DNA of 64,000 nt from Cricetomys ansorgei (GCA_026225945.1 JAMJFZ010000239.1:27367501-27431500), one strand, 5' to 3'; shown: positions 1 to 12,204, counted from the first letter of the stretch. Program-made: numbers and translations. The notes: a model not told the origin generated them from the sequence alone.

Positions 1-370
1 TCTGTCTTTGCGGAAACCTTGTTAATCAACACTGGCATTTGGGCCTTTACAAACCTTTACCCCGCCCTCTCTGATTAACAAGCTTTAGATAGGCTGATTG
101 AAGTGTCTAGTAAGCATAGACCAATGCTATTGGGCCTCCCCTTCTGCACCATCTTGATTCCTCCATAAAAACCCATTTCTCTCCGCAATAAATGACTAGA
201 ACATGGATTTGTACTATGGAGGCATTTCCCAGAGTCTGTTTCTTGGGTTAGTGCCTCTGAGCCGTTCACTCCCCCGGGAACTCTGTACCAATGAAAGCCC
301 CACACGCTACACTATCTTGGCTTTTTGTGTCAGTGGTTTCTGAGGATTGGATTTGGGTTGCTTAGCCTGC
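1..370 (+). mobile_element. Probable LTR fragment of an endogenous retrovirus-like element
   Basis: A TATA-like run (ATAAAA, 165-170) is followed 22 bases later by a polyadenylation signal AATAAA (187-192), then a C/T-rich stretch with a CCCCCGGG block near 272-279. This is the usual R/U5 layout of a rodent LTR. The left edge is cut by the window start and no clean TG...CA ends or target duplication can be seen. No internal retroviral coding sequence follows. The family is not assigned, and a unique promoter-like sequence is possible. Confidence 0.35.
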
Positions 371-1395
371 ATGTCAAGTAATTTTTTTCTGTTAAGTCAT
401 CTTCTTCCCATGCCTTAGTCTTAGAGACACTGAATATTTTATTGTGAAAAATTACTACTCATGTGATAGACCAAAGTAATTCATAGTTACATTAGTTGTT
501 GTGTTCATGATCACTCAGAAGTCATTAAATCTGCAATTTTGCTGTTGTTTTGTTATTTTTTTTAAAGAAAAACAAAGCATGTGGACTAGGAATGGTTTAT
601 ATTTTAAGTGGTCAATTTTAAACAGGTTTAAATAGGGTTAGTTTATACTCTTTACATTTCTGGCAATAACACTAATTATGAATATTAAAACAAATAACAA
701 ATGTGATATACTTAGCTCAGGGATGTTACATATTTTTTATGCTATATGTTGAATTCAGATACTGACATCTGGCCTGGATTACCTCAAAATATGGCCTTCT
801 ATATACATAGACCTATTACATACATGACTAATTAAAAGTAGGTCATACTAGAATAGAATAAGCCCCTGATTAAATATATAACTCCTATACTTATATCCTT
901 AAGAATACATACACCTATACACATAGATCCTTTATATAGCCATGAGAAAAGTCACATTGGGGTGACATGTCTATAAGGCATAGAAGACAACGATGGTCAA
1001 GCAAGTGCCAGTAGAAGCTATAAGAGAAACATAGACTGGATTATTTCTTACAACCTTCAGGACATTCCTGTCAATCTCTGGACAGCATAGGCTTTCTGCC
1101 TACAGGATGGTCAAGTAATACATTTCTGTTTCTTAAACCACTCAGTGTATAGTACATTGATAAAACAACTCTAACAAACCAACATACTATGTTCAATTAT
1201 GGTTATATTCCTGGAATTAGAGAATTTCTGAATTCTGAATTCCTGAAAAAGAATTTCTCCTTTAGAGAATAATAATTCATTTTCTTTCCAAGTCAGCCAC
1301 AGAGGGAAAGTTGACATGAATTCACATATCATTTTTATAACACAGAGCAATGACTATATCATTGCAGAAAGAATCTTGATATCAATTTTAATATT
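371..1395. other. AT-rich sequence without recognised features
   Basis: I see no coding frame of note, no SINE or L1 match and no tandem repeat in this kilobase. It is ordinary AT-rich intergenic or intronic sequence. Confidence 0.6.
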
Positions 1396-1478
1396 ATTTA
1401 TTCATCTATCCATCTGTCTGTCTATTATCTATCTATCTGTCTATCTATCTATCATCTATCTATCCATCTATCTATTCT
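1396..1478. repeat. (TCTA)n / (TCTG)n tetranucleotide microsatellite
   Basis: Interrupted TCTA, TCTG and TCCA units run for about 80 bases. It sits exactly at the 3' (tail) side of the adjoining antisense L1 fragment. It therefore probably grew from the L1 tail rather than arising independently. Confidence 0.85.
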
Positions 1479-2365
1479 TCTCTAGTAAAATACAGCTTGA
1501 GCACAGCTTCCCCTCTCTACATCCCTCCCAGACCCTTCCCCACTTCTTCTCTTCCCCAGATCCACTCCCCCACTGCTTCCTTTTAGGAAGGAGCAGGCCT
1601 CCTAGGGATACCAGCCAAACACAGCACAATAGGATACAATAAGACTAGCCACAAACTCTGATATCAAGGTTGCATTTGGCAGCCTAGTAGGAAGAACAGT
1701 CCTAAGAGCAGGCAAAAGGGTCAGAGTCACAGCACTCCTATAATTAAGAGTCTCATAAAAACACCAAGTTAACAACCATAACATTTATGCAGGGGACCTG
1801 GGCAGGCCCATGCAGGATCTGGGTTTGCCACCTTAGTCTCTGTGAGCCTTATGAGCCCTGCCTAGTTGATTCTGTGAGCCATGTTCTCCTGGTGACCTAG
1901 ACCCTTCTGGTTCCTGTAAATCCTTCCTCTCCTTCTTCCTAGGGGTTCCTGGTGCTCAGAAGTGAGATTTCCAATTTGGACTTCCTCTCCACCTAGTGTT
2001 TGGGTGTGGGTCTTTGCATCTCTTCCTATTAGCTGACAGAGGAAGTCTCTCTGGGCTAGGCATCGATCTCTGAGTTTAGCAGAATATCACAAGGAATCAT
2101 TTCAATGTTTTTGTTGTTATTGCTATTGTTTGTTTTGTTTTGTTTTGTTTTTGCCAGTCCTATTTGGTTCTACCCCTGTTCTTGGGGCTATCCACCTAAC
2201 CAGACAAGGCTTCCAGTGGTGGGACTGGGTTACCAACCCAGCCACAAAACCTTCAATCTACAATCTGTCCTGCCAGTGTGCTGGGGCAATGGAGGGCCAA
2301 ACCAGGGAATGTGACCACCCAATGACTGGTCTAACTTGATACTCACGCCATGAGAGAGAGCACGT
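1479..2365 (-). mobile_element. Rodent L1 3' region (Lx-like), antisense
   Basis: The sequence follows the reverse complement of the rodent L1 3' end: a C/T-rich block, then a segment with the AAGAGCAGGCAAAAG motif (about 1707-1720). Next come stretches like TGAGTTTAGCAGAATATCA (2071-2089) and TTGCCAGTC before 2160. A short (GTTTT)n run at about 2130-2152 expanded inside it. No ORF2 coding sequence is retained. Divergence is moderate, so this is an old, 5'-truncated insertion. Confidence 0.75.
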
Positions 2366-3290
2366 GAATATTTCTTATAAATCAGCATTAATTGAGAATC
2401 TTAGCCTAAATAATTTTAGTGCCAATGTATAGTATTTGCTTATAGAATACTGATTAATATTTCAATAATTTCCTTTACGGCTTTGAAATCCTATTCAAAT
2501 AAAAAATAAACATTGGGTGGGGCTAACTTGAACCAAGAGCGCTGCATTGATACCTTCTGACATCAGGGTTTTTAGTATCATTGAAACCTGACGTTAATAG
2601 AGCCTTTTAGCTTTATCAAACTGGGAACTTCACCTTCTCAAAATGCAGTTGTCGTGGAAACAGCAGTTCCAGGAGTTTTGTTTTCAGAAGGTATCGAAAA
2701 CCTCCATGCTGAAATAACCACATAGGGAAGTACATTAACATGTGCAGTTCAACTCTATTTTTAAACTGGAGGAGGAGAAGAAAGGGGTGCAGCAATGCTC
2801 CATTAAACCCACCAGGGGTCCTACTTAACCTTTGTGCCATACCTAGTTCCTTTCTTTACACCTACTTTTGTTCCAGAAAGCGATTCAGACAGCCTAAGCC
2901 CTGGAAGTTGTTACCAGACAATTGGTCAGCTACAACACATATGGAATTTTTAAATCCACACCCTCTGTAAAGGTGTCTTTTTGTTGGGCCCAAGTCTAAG
3001 GGGATTTTTCTTTGAAGGCTGTAGCTATATTATTTCTTTATTTTGAGGCTGTGTATGGTGGTAAAGACATATCAATTTTTTTTCTTTGTGATCTTTTAAT
3101 TAAGCTTTTCATCTGATTACATTGTTTTTCATTATAAAAAATATAAGCTTCCTCACCACATTTCTTAGAATGCATCACTGTGGTCACATCTTTAAATACT
3201 CAGATTACAAGGTTCGAATGAACAGTGGTGGACTGTCATGTGTTTGGAAATGTAACCTTAAAGAACTGAATTTTTGTATGATCCTCCAAA
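2366..3290. other. Unique sequence, no gene seen
   Basis: No repeat family or coding similarity is recognised. Overlapping short open frames on both strands around 2616-2970 are mutually exclusive and have no recognisable domain, so I treat them as chance. Confidence 0.55.
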
Positions 3291-3296
3291 TGACCT

Positions 3297-3650
3297 GGAG
3301 GGGCTGGTGAAAGAGTTAAGCACAAGGATCTGAGTCTGATCCCTAGAAACCATGTGAAAAAAAGGTCCATGAAGGGTTGCTAACACTTGTCATTCCAAGC
3401 ACTTGTCATTCTACCACTGGGAAATAGAAACAGGCACATGCCCCAAGCCTGCTGACTAGCCCAGCCTCCCCAGCTTGGTGGCTGCCAGGCAAGTAGGAGA
3501 CTCTGTCTTCAACAGCATAGATGGAAGGTCTCTAAAGAATAACACTCAGGGTTGCTCTCTGGCTTCTACATGGAAATGCACACATGTGTATAACAGTCCT
3601 CCTCCAACACACACAAATGCACCTGCTTATACAAACATATATACTCATGG

Positions 3651-3681
<31 letters not shown>
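3297..3681 (+). mobile_element. B4 SINE with (CA)n tail
   Basis: The 5' part reads as a decayed tRNA-derived promoter region (GGGGCTGGTGAAAGAGTTAAG, then a degraded B box near TCTGATCCCTAG). A B1-like middle and the typical B4 end (GTTGCTCTCTGGCTTCTACATG) follow. It finishes in a (CA)n tract at 3653-3681. This head-to-tail order is that of rodent B4. It is diverged and has no intact polymerase III promoter that I can defend. Confidence 0.8.
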
Positions 3682-3683
<2 letters not shown>

Positions 3684-3929
3684 GACCTTGGAATAATTAA
3701 TCTAATAGCCATAGTGTGATGACGGGAATGCTAAAATATAGTGTAATAATGGTTACTACTATGAACTTATATTTATTAAAAAACAAGTCAGTAGTTAAAA
3801 TAGTTTTCATGGTTCCATTCAATGACTGAAATGTATATTCCAAATAGACGAATTAAGCAGAATGTGATCAGTCATGTACATAGTACAGATGGCTTATGGG
3901 GGCTCTTTCAAGGGTCATCTGTGACACAG

Positions 3930-4330
3930 GGACCCATGGTGTAGTACAAGGGGTAGTGGAACAAAACAAATCAGGACTCAGACCAAGGCTCTGACATTTG
4001 CTCTAATACTTCTACATAAGCTGTATTTACTTACTATAGATGAACATTCTTAATCATCCAAATTCAAAAGATGCCAACCCTTGGTATCATAAAGGATCCT
4101 GGGAAAGAACTACATACAATAACTAGAGCAAGTTATTTTCTTTCTATTGATCTCTTCTCACTCAAGCTAATGAACCTAGCACACAATAAATGCTCAGTAA
4201 GCAGCAGCCAATGAAGGATCACTCAAAATTTCAATTTATTCCTCTCTTGAAAGGTGATAATAAATTTGTCTCATATAATGTTTTGAAAGTTGTGAGAATG
4301 CAAAGCACAATGTCAATTTTTAGTAAATAA
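3930..4330 (+). mobile_element. Ancient MIR/L2-like fragments
   Basis: Three stretches resemble decayed MIR/L2 sequence in the same orientation. One is near 3935-4035. Another, around 4115-4205, contains CCTAGCACACAATAAATGCT. The third, around 4245-4330, resembles the MIR segment from the GATAATAAT motif to the AAAGCAC motif. Rodent DNA evolves fast, so the match is weak and the borders are approximate. Confidence 0.4.
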
Positions 4331-4374
4331 CTTTATTTATTTTTCGATGAGACAGTGGGTTGTAGGAGTAGAAG

Positions 4375-5040
4375 TAAATGTTGATTTTATATGATTCTCA
4401 TGGATTCAAGACAAAAGACATTTTATTCGTTGAATAAGTTGAAACTCTGGTCCTAGAAGGTTTCAATCTGTTTCATCTAATCTTAAGCTTAGACCTAGAA
4501 AGCTTCAGCCTACATAAAATCTAATCTATAAACCTAAACCTAGAATGTTTGAGCCTCTAAGACTTACTGCCAACTGAACTCACACTGACTAGCTGCCTTC
4601 TGAATTCTGAACTGTAAATCGTAAACTTTCTGCTTCTTCAATCTCCTGCTCCAGACTCTCTTGCTTTTCTCTGCTTATTCTGGATTGGCTTTGCTCTTCT
4701 CAACTTTTCTTTCTGAACTGTTTGTAGCTGATTACACTCAAACTGCATAACTAAACTAACTCTCCTTCTGAACTGACTTTCTGAACTGAACTGACTATCG
4801 ATGAACTGAGAGTATCTTTTATATACTGAGAGTTAGGCATGTCCTTACTTTGACTCAGTCTCAGACTTCACTCTGTTTACTCTTCACCAGATTCAGTCTC
4901 TGAGTTTGGGATGTCACTATCATTGTCTTCAGAGAATTTCATCTAGATCTCACAGACTCTGAATGTGATTCCTTCATACAGGCCTTTGGATGTGATCCAT
5001 TCCTAGCTATCACACAGGACTTTCAATGTTATCGTTTGCA
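4375..5040. repeat. TC-rich dispersed repeat, copy A
   Basis: This block and 46410-47290 share the same order of parts. Both have a left end with TTTATTC, then repeated CTTCAGCCT-like motifs. A long T/C-rich centre follows with many AACTGACT/CTGAACTGA units, then a GGCATGTCCTTA-type motif (GTGCATGTCCTTA in copy B), and a right end reading TCACACAGGACT. Shared architecture shows a genuine interspersed family rather than local low complexity. I cannot name it with confidence; a rodent RMER-type element is the best guess. Confidence 0.6.
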
Positions 5041-5082
5041 AGAGAAGCCATGCTGGTGGATTAAAAGATTAAATGTTCCTCT

Positions 5083-5200
5083 ACGATGAGTTACTTGAGG
5101 GCAGCAATCCTGATTTATGCATGCATCTCCAAGTCCAATCATGGATTCTTGCCAATCAGAGGAATCTTAGTATTTGTTAAATACTGATTGCCTAAGGAAA
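5083..5200 (+). mobile_element. Ancient L2/MIR-like 3' fragment
   Basis: The motif ACTTGAGGGCAGCAATC is followed by CATCTCCAAG and, further on, by TATTTGTTAAATACTGATTG. These are spaced as in the conserved 3' end shared by L2 and MIR-like elements. Only a decayed core remains. Confidence 0.5.
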
Positions 5201-7490
5201 TACAGATGATGACACCAAACCCTAGTTTCTGTCCAGCACAGTAATTGATCCAGGTATTTGCACAGAACCCAATTTTGTTCAAAGATTCTGTTCATGATTT
5301 TTTTCATTACAGTCAGAAATAATTAGAAAACACTTTCCATTCAATATTTGTTGTAAAGCTTTTAGGCTGAGTGCTACCTGTAGCTATGGTTTCAACCATG
5401 GGCCTTAGGAAGTGAAAGTAAGAAAAAGAAGGAATAAGAAGATGTTATAAAACAAGAAAATTTGTTATACCAGTATCCATTCATCCATGAGGCTATTCAT
5501 TGTCAGCTATGGATTGGTTTAATGAGTGTAATATGCTGAGAAAAGAATAATACAAATCTGTGTGGGACGGTGCATATATTTAACTGGAACTTTTAGCAAG
5601 GCTTTGTTTAAAAAAAGGGGGGGGGCACATGGCCTTTTTCCAATAGACCATGGAAATGCAAATAAGCTATTTTGGTGTAGACCACTGAAAATATCCACTC
5701 TAAGAAGTCACGAGCATCATAAACATTTGAAACTAGTTCTATGTGGAAAATAAACACTAAATACTTAAACGTTTTGCTTTCAGAGTTTTGGTGCCAAATT
5801 TGTAGTGACTGAGAAGACCATCTGGCATCTTGCTAAAAAGTTTGAAATTGGGATGTAGAAAAAGCCACCTACTCATCAGCCATCCATGAAAACGCGGAGT
5901 CTGTGCATCTTGCTTATTAAAGGTGAGCTGGGCTACAATGGCCATACACTGCATAATCTTGATTATTTGTTTGTAACTATGAAGTCATTTCCTCAAAGTT
6001 TGCATGCTAGGTAACAGTAGAGTTCTTTTACTCTTTACTGAAAGGCACAATTTAAAAAGAAAAAAAAATCTGTTGGATTATGAGCACAATGCGTCTGTAG
6101 TTTGAAATTCTGCTATTCTCTGGTATTTCTCAGGCCCTTAGATTCATACCTCAAATTTATTGGAGCTTACTATGCATGAATCACTGAAATTTCTACACAA
6201 CATCACCTCACTTTTATGTTAAAAGTCATTAGAGAAACAAGGGATATCTGGCAAGTAGTCAGGTCAGAATGAAACCTAGTTCTGATTCCACATTTATCTT
6301 TCAATTGCTATTTGTCTTATCTCTCAAGTGAGGAATGTTAGTAATTGCTAGGAGGTATCAGAATCAGGTTCCCAGGAATTTAGAACTGATTTATTGATGC
6401 CATTATAACCTCTGGCTCTCTTGGATGCTTGGAGCAAAGAGAGTTGCATCTTATGCCTCTTGGCATTTGTTCTTAGAGAGATAAATATGTAATTTCTGCA
6501 AAACTCAAAAACAAAACAAAACATTTTCTCCCCATTGGACAAAAGCTTAAGTTAGAAAGAAAGATTTCAGATTGAGAAATGTTTGTTGTGACTTTTGTTT
6601 TTGTAACTATTGTCCACAGAAGTCACCATGAGTAGCATACCCAAAGCATGAGAGTGCAGTTAGCCCTTGAATTCTTTCCTCTAGCCCAGTCTTCCCTGGT
6701 GCTCAGCAGAACCTAGAGTATATATGCCTACACTTTCCCTTGAATGAATCAGCACATAAGACATACTGTCCGAACAGAACTTGAGTTCTAGCACTGTGGC
6801 CATCTTTCTTTCTTTAAGTAGAAATTTGCTGACCCCTGAAGATGCTCCTCTATCATCATGAAATTCACATTTTAAACTTAATATGGTGAGTATGTCTCAG
6901 ATCACAAATATCTCTCTGGGGAAGTAGTCAAAGCTTGCAGTGTAGTAGTTTCTAGCCAAGCCAACACAGATGGTTGCTCTCCAGGCCACTCGACAGATGA
7001 AATGGAATTGAAATGTTCTGTAACATTTCCAAATGAGAGGGGCCCAAAACACATGGCCCTTTAGAGAAGAGAAAACATTTTCTTCATTAGCAAGTGTACA
7101 GATCCAAGGTTTTCTCTTGAGCTATATTTAATTCTCTAAAAAAACAAGAGAAGGTCTATTTTGTACACAAACAACATTTTACAATGTTTTTGTGTTCACT
7201 TGTAACTAGAATATTTCTGGGAAACAAAGATATCTTAAAGCTTCTATGGTATGTCAAGGCAAGCGAGGAAAGAGCATGAGTTGAGGAGCTCGAAGCAACC
7301 TCTACAGCTAGATCTATCCTTAGTCTCACATATTGCCAGATCCATGCAATGGTGAAGGGAACAGAAGACACCCCCTGATTATTCAACCAGACCTTCCTAT
7401 AACAGCTAGCTATTGTCACATCTCCTGAGATATAATGACAGGTGAGCAAAGTCTTAGCTTATTTTAGCTTATTAGATCACGGTAACAAGT
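5201..7490. other. Unique AT-rich sequence, no gene seen
   Basis: About 2.3 kb without a recognised repeat or coding similarity. Short open frames (for example 5562-5753 plus, 7156-7449 minus) have no domain, no splice context and no codon bias I can point to. Confidence 0.55.
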
Positions 7491-7493
7491 GTA

Positions 7494-7526
7494 TATTGTA
7501 TATATATATACATACATATATATGGC
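7494..7526. repeat. (TA)n / (CATA)n microsatellite
   Basis: A short interrupted run of TA and CATA units, with no attached mobile element visible. Confidence 0.7.
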
Positions 7527-7680
7527 CTGACATGGCTCAGTAAAACTCCACATTTGGTTGATGAGGTAGTCCAGAAATAATTGATATAATACTATTGACT
7601 AAAATATAAATATAGATTTTCACTTTCAAGTACAACTACCTTATCATAAAAGACAAAAAATATTTACAAACGCAAAAGCT

Positions 7681-7769
7681 TGGGGCTAAGGATTTATTTC
7701 AGTAGTAGAGTATTTGTTTACAATGCATTCAGCCCTGAGTTAGATCCCTAGCAATACAAGAAAAAAAAT
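7681..7769 (+). mobile_element. ID SINE
   Basis: The body begins TGGGGCTAAGGATTTATTTC and keeps the ID order: a degenerate A box with AGTAGTAGAG, a TTGTTTACAATGC middle, and a degenerate B box (GAGTTAGATCCCTAG). It ends in an A-rich tail (7760-7769). ID elements derive from BC1 RNA, itself related to tRNA-Ala. Several promoter positions have changed, so it is old and presumably silent. Confidence 0.8.
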
Positions 7770-8435
7770 ACTACATAGTTGAATAAATACAAATGTGGAG
7801 ATTGGTGTAGCTGTAGATCTGTAAATAGACACATCCATAGGTATAGGCACCAGCATGGGCATAGATGTAGCCTTCAAGGATGTGGGAGAAGAATAGTGTG
7901 GAAGCATCAATATTCTGCAAGTGGAAAGAGATTGTTTTTAAGTGGGCCAATGGTTGTTGGCATATCTGGGTATTGCTAAAGCTGGTGTTTAGCACAGATA
8001 GTGAAGGAAAGGCATGAAAAATTAACAATATGTAGGGCTGGAATGAAAAACTACAGATTAGAGAGCTGTCAGATATGTAGCTAGACTTTTACACAGAGTT
8101 TTCTGAGTCCTGGGCCACACAGGAAAAATGTCAGTGCTGGCAACAATTAGTTACAGAGATATTGGGATTAGAAATATAAACAGAAAACATGTAAGTTTCT
8201 TACATCAATTCTGAGAAGAATATCTCTGTAATCTTGAAGTAGAAAAAAGGAACACAAAATTCACCCTTGAAGTTAACATGCATGTTCAACAGAAGATATG
8301 ACCAAAGTCCAAAGGAAGCCCAGGAAACAGGATATGCTGTCCACTGAACAAAGACCCAATTTCCAAGATTTGTTAGGAATGCAAGCATGTAAGGTATATT
8401 TATAAAATGTAGAAATAAATAAGAAGAGAAAAGAT
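7770..8435. other. Unique sequence, no gene seen
   Basis: No repeat is recognised with confidence. The minus-strand open frame at 8200-8541 (113 codons) is Phe/Leu-rich because it reads A-rich DNA backwards, and it runs into the L1 relic to the right. It is not a credible membrane protein gene. Confidence 0.5.
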
Positions 8436-8439
8436 AGCT

Positions 8440-9275
8440 CAAGAAGAAAAATATGCAAACAGTCTCGATAATTTCTTCACAAAAGAGAGTATCCAAGTAG
8501 CCAACATAAAAAAGAACTAGCTTTACCCTGCTAGTGATCATAAAAGGACAAATTCAAACCACATTGCCACACCAACAACACATGCCCACCAGGCTGGCTA
8601 AAAAGAAACAACAGCAAATGAAACAGAATAGAAACTCCAAGTATTGACAGGCTGTAAAACCTTAAGGTCATACCCTACTGGAGGATTCGACAGAGGTATA
8701 GCATATCACATCTGCCTTATATACCAATACTAATATGGGCATCATCTTAGACACCTGAGTGTGTCGCTAATTAGAAATGTGTGAATGGATTCAGTAAAAG
8801 AAGTATAATTTTTCTAAAACAGCATTTGGAGTAAGCCTACCAATTTTTCAAAAACTCTATCAGTAGTAAAACTGATAAAGAGATAATTATTTTATATTGA
8901 CTCAATTGAATGTGGAAATGAGAGTAATCTATTGTGGCTTATAATAATATAAACATAAGAAGCCTAATGCTGACTGGAAACAAACACAAAAATCACAGTG
9001 TGTGATTTTTCATAACTGTAAATTGTAAAACTCAGCAAAGCCAATCTAGGCCATTAGAAATCACAACATGTTCCCCCCCCGGGGGGGGAAGTAAAGAGGA
9101 GTGTGCACAGGAAATGAGGCAGGCTGGGGGGGGGGGAGAATGGGAGGGATTCTATTAATATTCTGTTATAGTTAATGTGTTTGTAGATGATGGCTGTGTT
9201 CAATCTGTACAATTTCATGAATCATGGTTGCATTCACTTTTCTTCTATATGTTATACATCTATGGAAAGCTTAAA
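8440..9275 (+). mobile_element. Ancient L1 (L1M-type) ORF2 3' end and 3'UTR
   Basis: From about 8440 the DNA follows the end of mammalian L1 ORF2: a CTTCACAAAAGAG motif, a decayed AAATTCAAACCACATTG motif, CCCACCAGGCTGGCTAAAA, and CAAGTATTGACAGG. Toward 8950-9275 it matches the terminal L1 region (TAATGCTGACTGGAAACAAA, then GATGGCTGTGTTCA and TTATACATCTATGGAAAG). Many indels and stop codons make it non-functional. It carries an odd C8G8 palindrome (9071-9090) and a G11 run (9126-9136). Confidence 0.65.
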
Positions 9276-10792
9276 GAAAGTGGAACTATAATCCCTTGCT
9301 ATAAATTAAAAGCCAAGGACATTTGGATTGCAGGATTATAAGTTGGAACTGCATTTAGAAAACACTAAATTATTAATAATGGCTGTTTAGGAATCATGGC
9401 ATTTTAAAATTGCTTTATTTTTTACTTCTCTTTGTGTGTATTAAGCAAAAATAACTTCAAAAAAGGAAGCTATTTTTAGCTGAAACTGCATCTGGTAATG
9501 ATAAACTACATTTACCTATCTATAATTTTTTTTTGGTCATGGGAATATTATGAAGAGATTCAAAGAGACTAAAATCATTATAATTTAACTATCACTGAGT
9601 GACTTTATCATCCAAAGCTATATTTCAGATATTGCTAGCAGAAAGTAAGCCATGAATAAAAAAAGATATAAATGGATGTAATTTAGTTGCTTCCCTGCCC
9701 TCTGAAGATGGTACATTTGTACTAGAATTGAGGTGTAGCTTCCTGATGCCACCATTAATAAATTAAAGGTGTTCCTTATATACAACAATAAAACCACACA
9801 TGTACGTTAGATTTATATAATTTAGTGATTCTGTATGTGTGCAAGTGTATAATGCCATCAACAAGTTCAAGATACATGTGCGCACTTGTTGGTAGTCACA
9901 ACTCTTACCATGGGACTTACTATCTTTTAAGGTATCTTTAATTACCCTTAAGAATCTCCTCTCCCCAATTCCAGTATGCTAAACCCATTCACATTTTTAA
10001 AATCTCTGGCTTTCATAATATATTATAATCTTTCAGAGTAGCTTATCCCCTTCTCCCTTCAATCATTTCCATGAGTCTAGGCCTATCATAAAGGAAAACG
10101 AAACCCTCAAGAAGTATTTACTCAGGATTGGTTTAAATATACCTGATGTCAAATCGACTGTCTCAAATTGGAGAAAAATGTTTTCCAAAGAAAAATCAGA
10201 ATGCTGTACATTATACTATTTCACTCAAACCAGTAATAACAATTTCAGTCATTATTAGTTTGAAAACAGAGAAAGTAAAAATCAGACAGAGTAATGTATC
10301 CATGAGAGATCATATAGCTGCATTTAAAGTTTTGGTCCACTATGCAGGACTGCAAGGAGTAGAAAAATGGTTTCAGGAGATAGAAATTACAGTTTAATGT
10401 AATCCTGAGTAACATCTGTCCTAAATTTACTTACTAAGATGTATTCCTGATCATTCAAATTCTAAGAGAGAAATGAGAATGTGATGCCAAATATGTGCAT
10501 TAAATATGGGCAAGGATTCTAGGTAGTGTCTATCAATATAATAGCAAATTTTATTTTTTTCATGTTTTGGGATCATAATTACATAATTTCTCTTGCCTTT
10601 CCATCCTTGCTCTTTATAAAATTCTAATTGATTGTTCTTAAATCTGTTAAATCATCAAGATTTATTCATGACATAATTCAGACTCAGTACTAAGAAGCCA
10701 TAATTTCTAATATTTGTTTCTATTGGGGTAACATTTTTTAGGCCTCTCAGCCAACAGAGCAAATATGTGTGCATGTTTTAACTCCTATGCGT
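9276..10792. other. Mostly unique AT-rich sequence
   Basis: No gene is seen. Bases around 9790-9900 faintly resemble an L1M tail in antisense, too weakly to annotate. An 83-codon plus-strand frame (10146-10397) has no recognisable domain, splice site or start context and is most likely chance. Confidence 0.5.
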
Positions 10793-10797
10793 ACACA

Positions 10798-10834
<37 letters not shown>
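10793..10834. repeat. (CA)4(GA)17 microsatellite
   Basis: A short CA run switches directly to an uninterrupted GA run ending at 10834. The uninterrupted GA stretch suggests a locus likely to vary in length. Confidence 0.9.
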
Positions 10835-10838
<4 letters not shown>

Positions 10839-11339
10839 CCAGGTTGATCATTCTAAACTTCTGCCTTTGTTTAACCTCCATTCCAACAATCAAAATCAGA
10901 TCCCTACCAAATGGTATCTGCTTGTTAAATTCCATGAAGAGTGTTTTCAGAACTGGTAACCTGAGAAGGAAATAACTATTATCGTCAAGAATGCTTATGC
11001 ACAGACTTTAGATTCCATTCATTCCCAAAGCTGCTTTCTTTAATATTTTTCCTCCACCACTTTTTGTGAGATTCTCTGTGTGAAATAATCCACTTATACG
11101 GTTTTGCCACATTCTACATCCCATGCTGGCATTCTAATCTCCTAAATGATTATTTTTTAATTTGCATGTATTAAATCTCCTCCTTTCTGCCATAAGCTAA
11201 TCAGATTTGATAAGAGTTTAGTGCCTGGTATCTACTCTTACAATATTGTACAAGGTCAGTCAGTCCTTCTTCCTTAAAAATTCTTCAGTTTTTATTATTT
11301 TCCATCTACAACTGTCTAGCAATGACTTTTTGTGCCATT
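10835..11339. other. Unique AT-rich sequence, no gene seen
   Basis: T-rich sequence that may include more of the L1 relic to its right, but I cannot align it with confidence. Confidence 0.5.
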
Positions 11340-11745
11340 TGCAGATTATTCATGTAAACAAAATCGTATACTATGAAGTCTTTAGGACACACAGTTTCAC
11401 TTGGAAACATAGAATTAAGATTCATTCATGTCTGTTTGGCTTAATCATTTAGCCAGTGAGCAATATTCCATTATGTAAATGTACCACAGTTTATTTATTC
11501 ACTTATTAAAGGATGTTGATTGCTCCTAGTTTGGGGAGATTATGAATAAATTAGGTATACATATTTAAGTCCCTGTTTTCACATGAGCATGTGGTTTCTA
11601 ATCAGTTGGAAATAGTTCCACAAGCTAAGCCATGGGATTCAACAGTTCAATGATGATGTTTTGTCATATAATAAATTGATAAACTAGACAGGGCATCATT
11701 GTTCCACCTTTTACCTGCACATGGATGGTATTTTAAATCTGTAGT
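11340..11745 (-). mobile_element. Ancient L1 ORF2 3' fragment, antisense
   Basis: The plus strand reads as reverse-complement L1: AAGATTCATTCATGTCTG, CAATATTCCATTATGTAAAT, TACCACAGTTTATTTATTC and GGTATACATATTTAAGTCC. These are the antisense of the C-terminal ORF2 region of older L1 subfamilies. It is heavily mutated, with no usable frame. Confidence 0.7.
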
Positions 11746-12204
11746 CATACCCCATCAAGGTGACATTATCTGCAGGGGCTAAGAAAACATTCTCCAAGAA
11801 TGGCATTTATGCTTTAAATGAATGGTGCTGATTCTTCCTGAGCTAGAACCCACAAGTCTAGAATCAGAGGGTATCAGTTTGAATGACTGTTCACGATCCC
11901 CACAATGATCTACTAGTAAAATGGTTATTTTTTATCCCTACAGCTTTAGTTCCTGCTTGTCTAGAGGTCTTTGTTCACAATGGAGATATGCTTCATCTAG
12001 GGGAAGTAATGCATCAATTCACAGAAGTTGAAAATTTCATCTGCCCACTTTGTGTTCCTCATTACTCTACATCAGTAAGCAAATAATAATAACATAAAAA
12101 TTTACTCAGTTGGCTAGAGTGGTTGATATGAGTGGACAAAGGAAATTCTCTTGCATTAAACAACATCGTTAAGAAAACACGTGCCAATGTTCTTTGAAAT
12201 GCCA
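11746..12204. other. Unique sequence, no gene seen
   Basis: A 67-codon frame (11883-12086) has no recognisable features. No repeat is recognised. Confidence 0.5.

Noticed and set aside
1316..1642. 108-codon plus-strand frame
   Set aside because: Its core is the TCTA microsatellite (repeating Ser-Ile-Tyr-Leu residues) and it ends in L1 3' sequence.
7795..7880. Possible minisatellite of GTAGAT/CATAGG phrases
   Set aside because: Units do not align at a constant period.
8200..8541. 113-codon minus-strand frame resembling a membrane protein
   Set aside because: The Phe/Leu richness comes from reading A-rich DNA in reverse, and its right part overlaps the L1 relic.
10747..10975. Overlapping frames with Arg-Glu or Ser-Leu repeats
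   Set aside because: They translate the (GA)17 microsatellite and are low-complexity artefacts.
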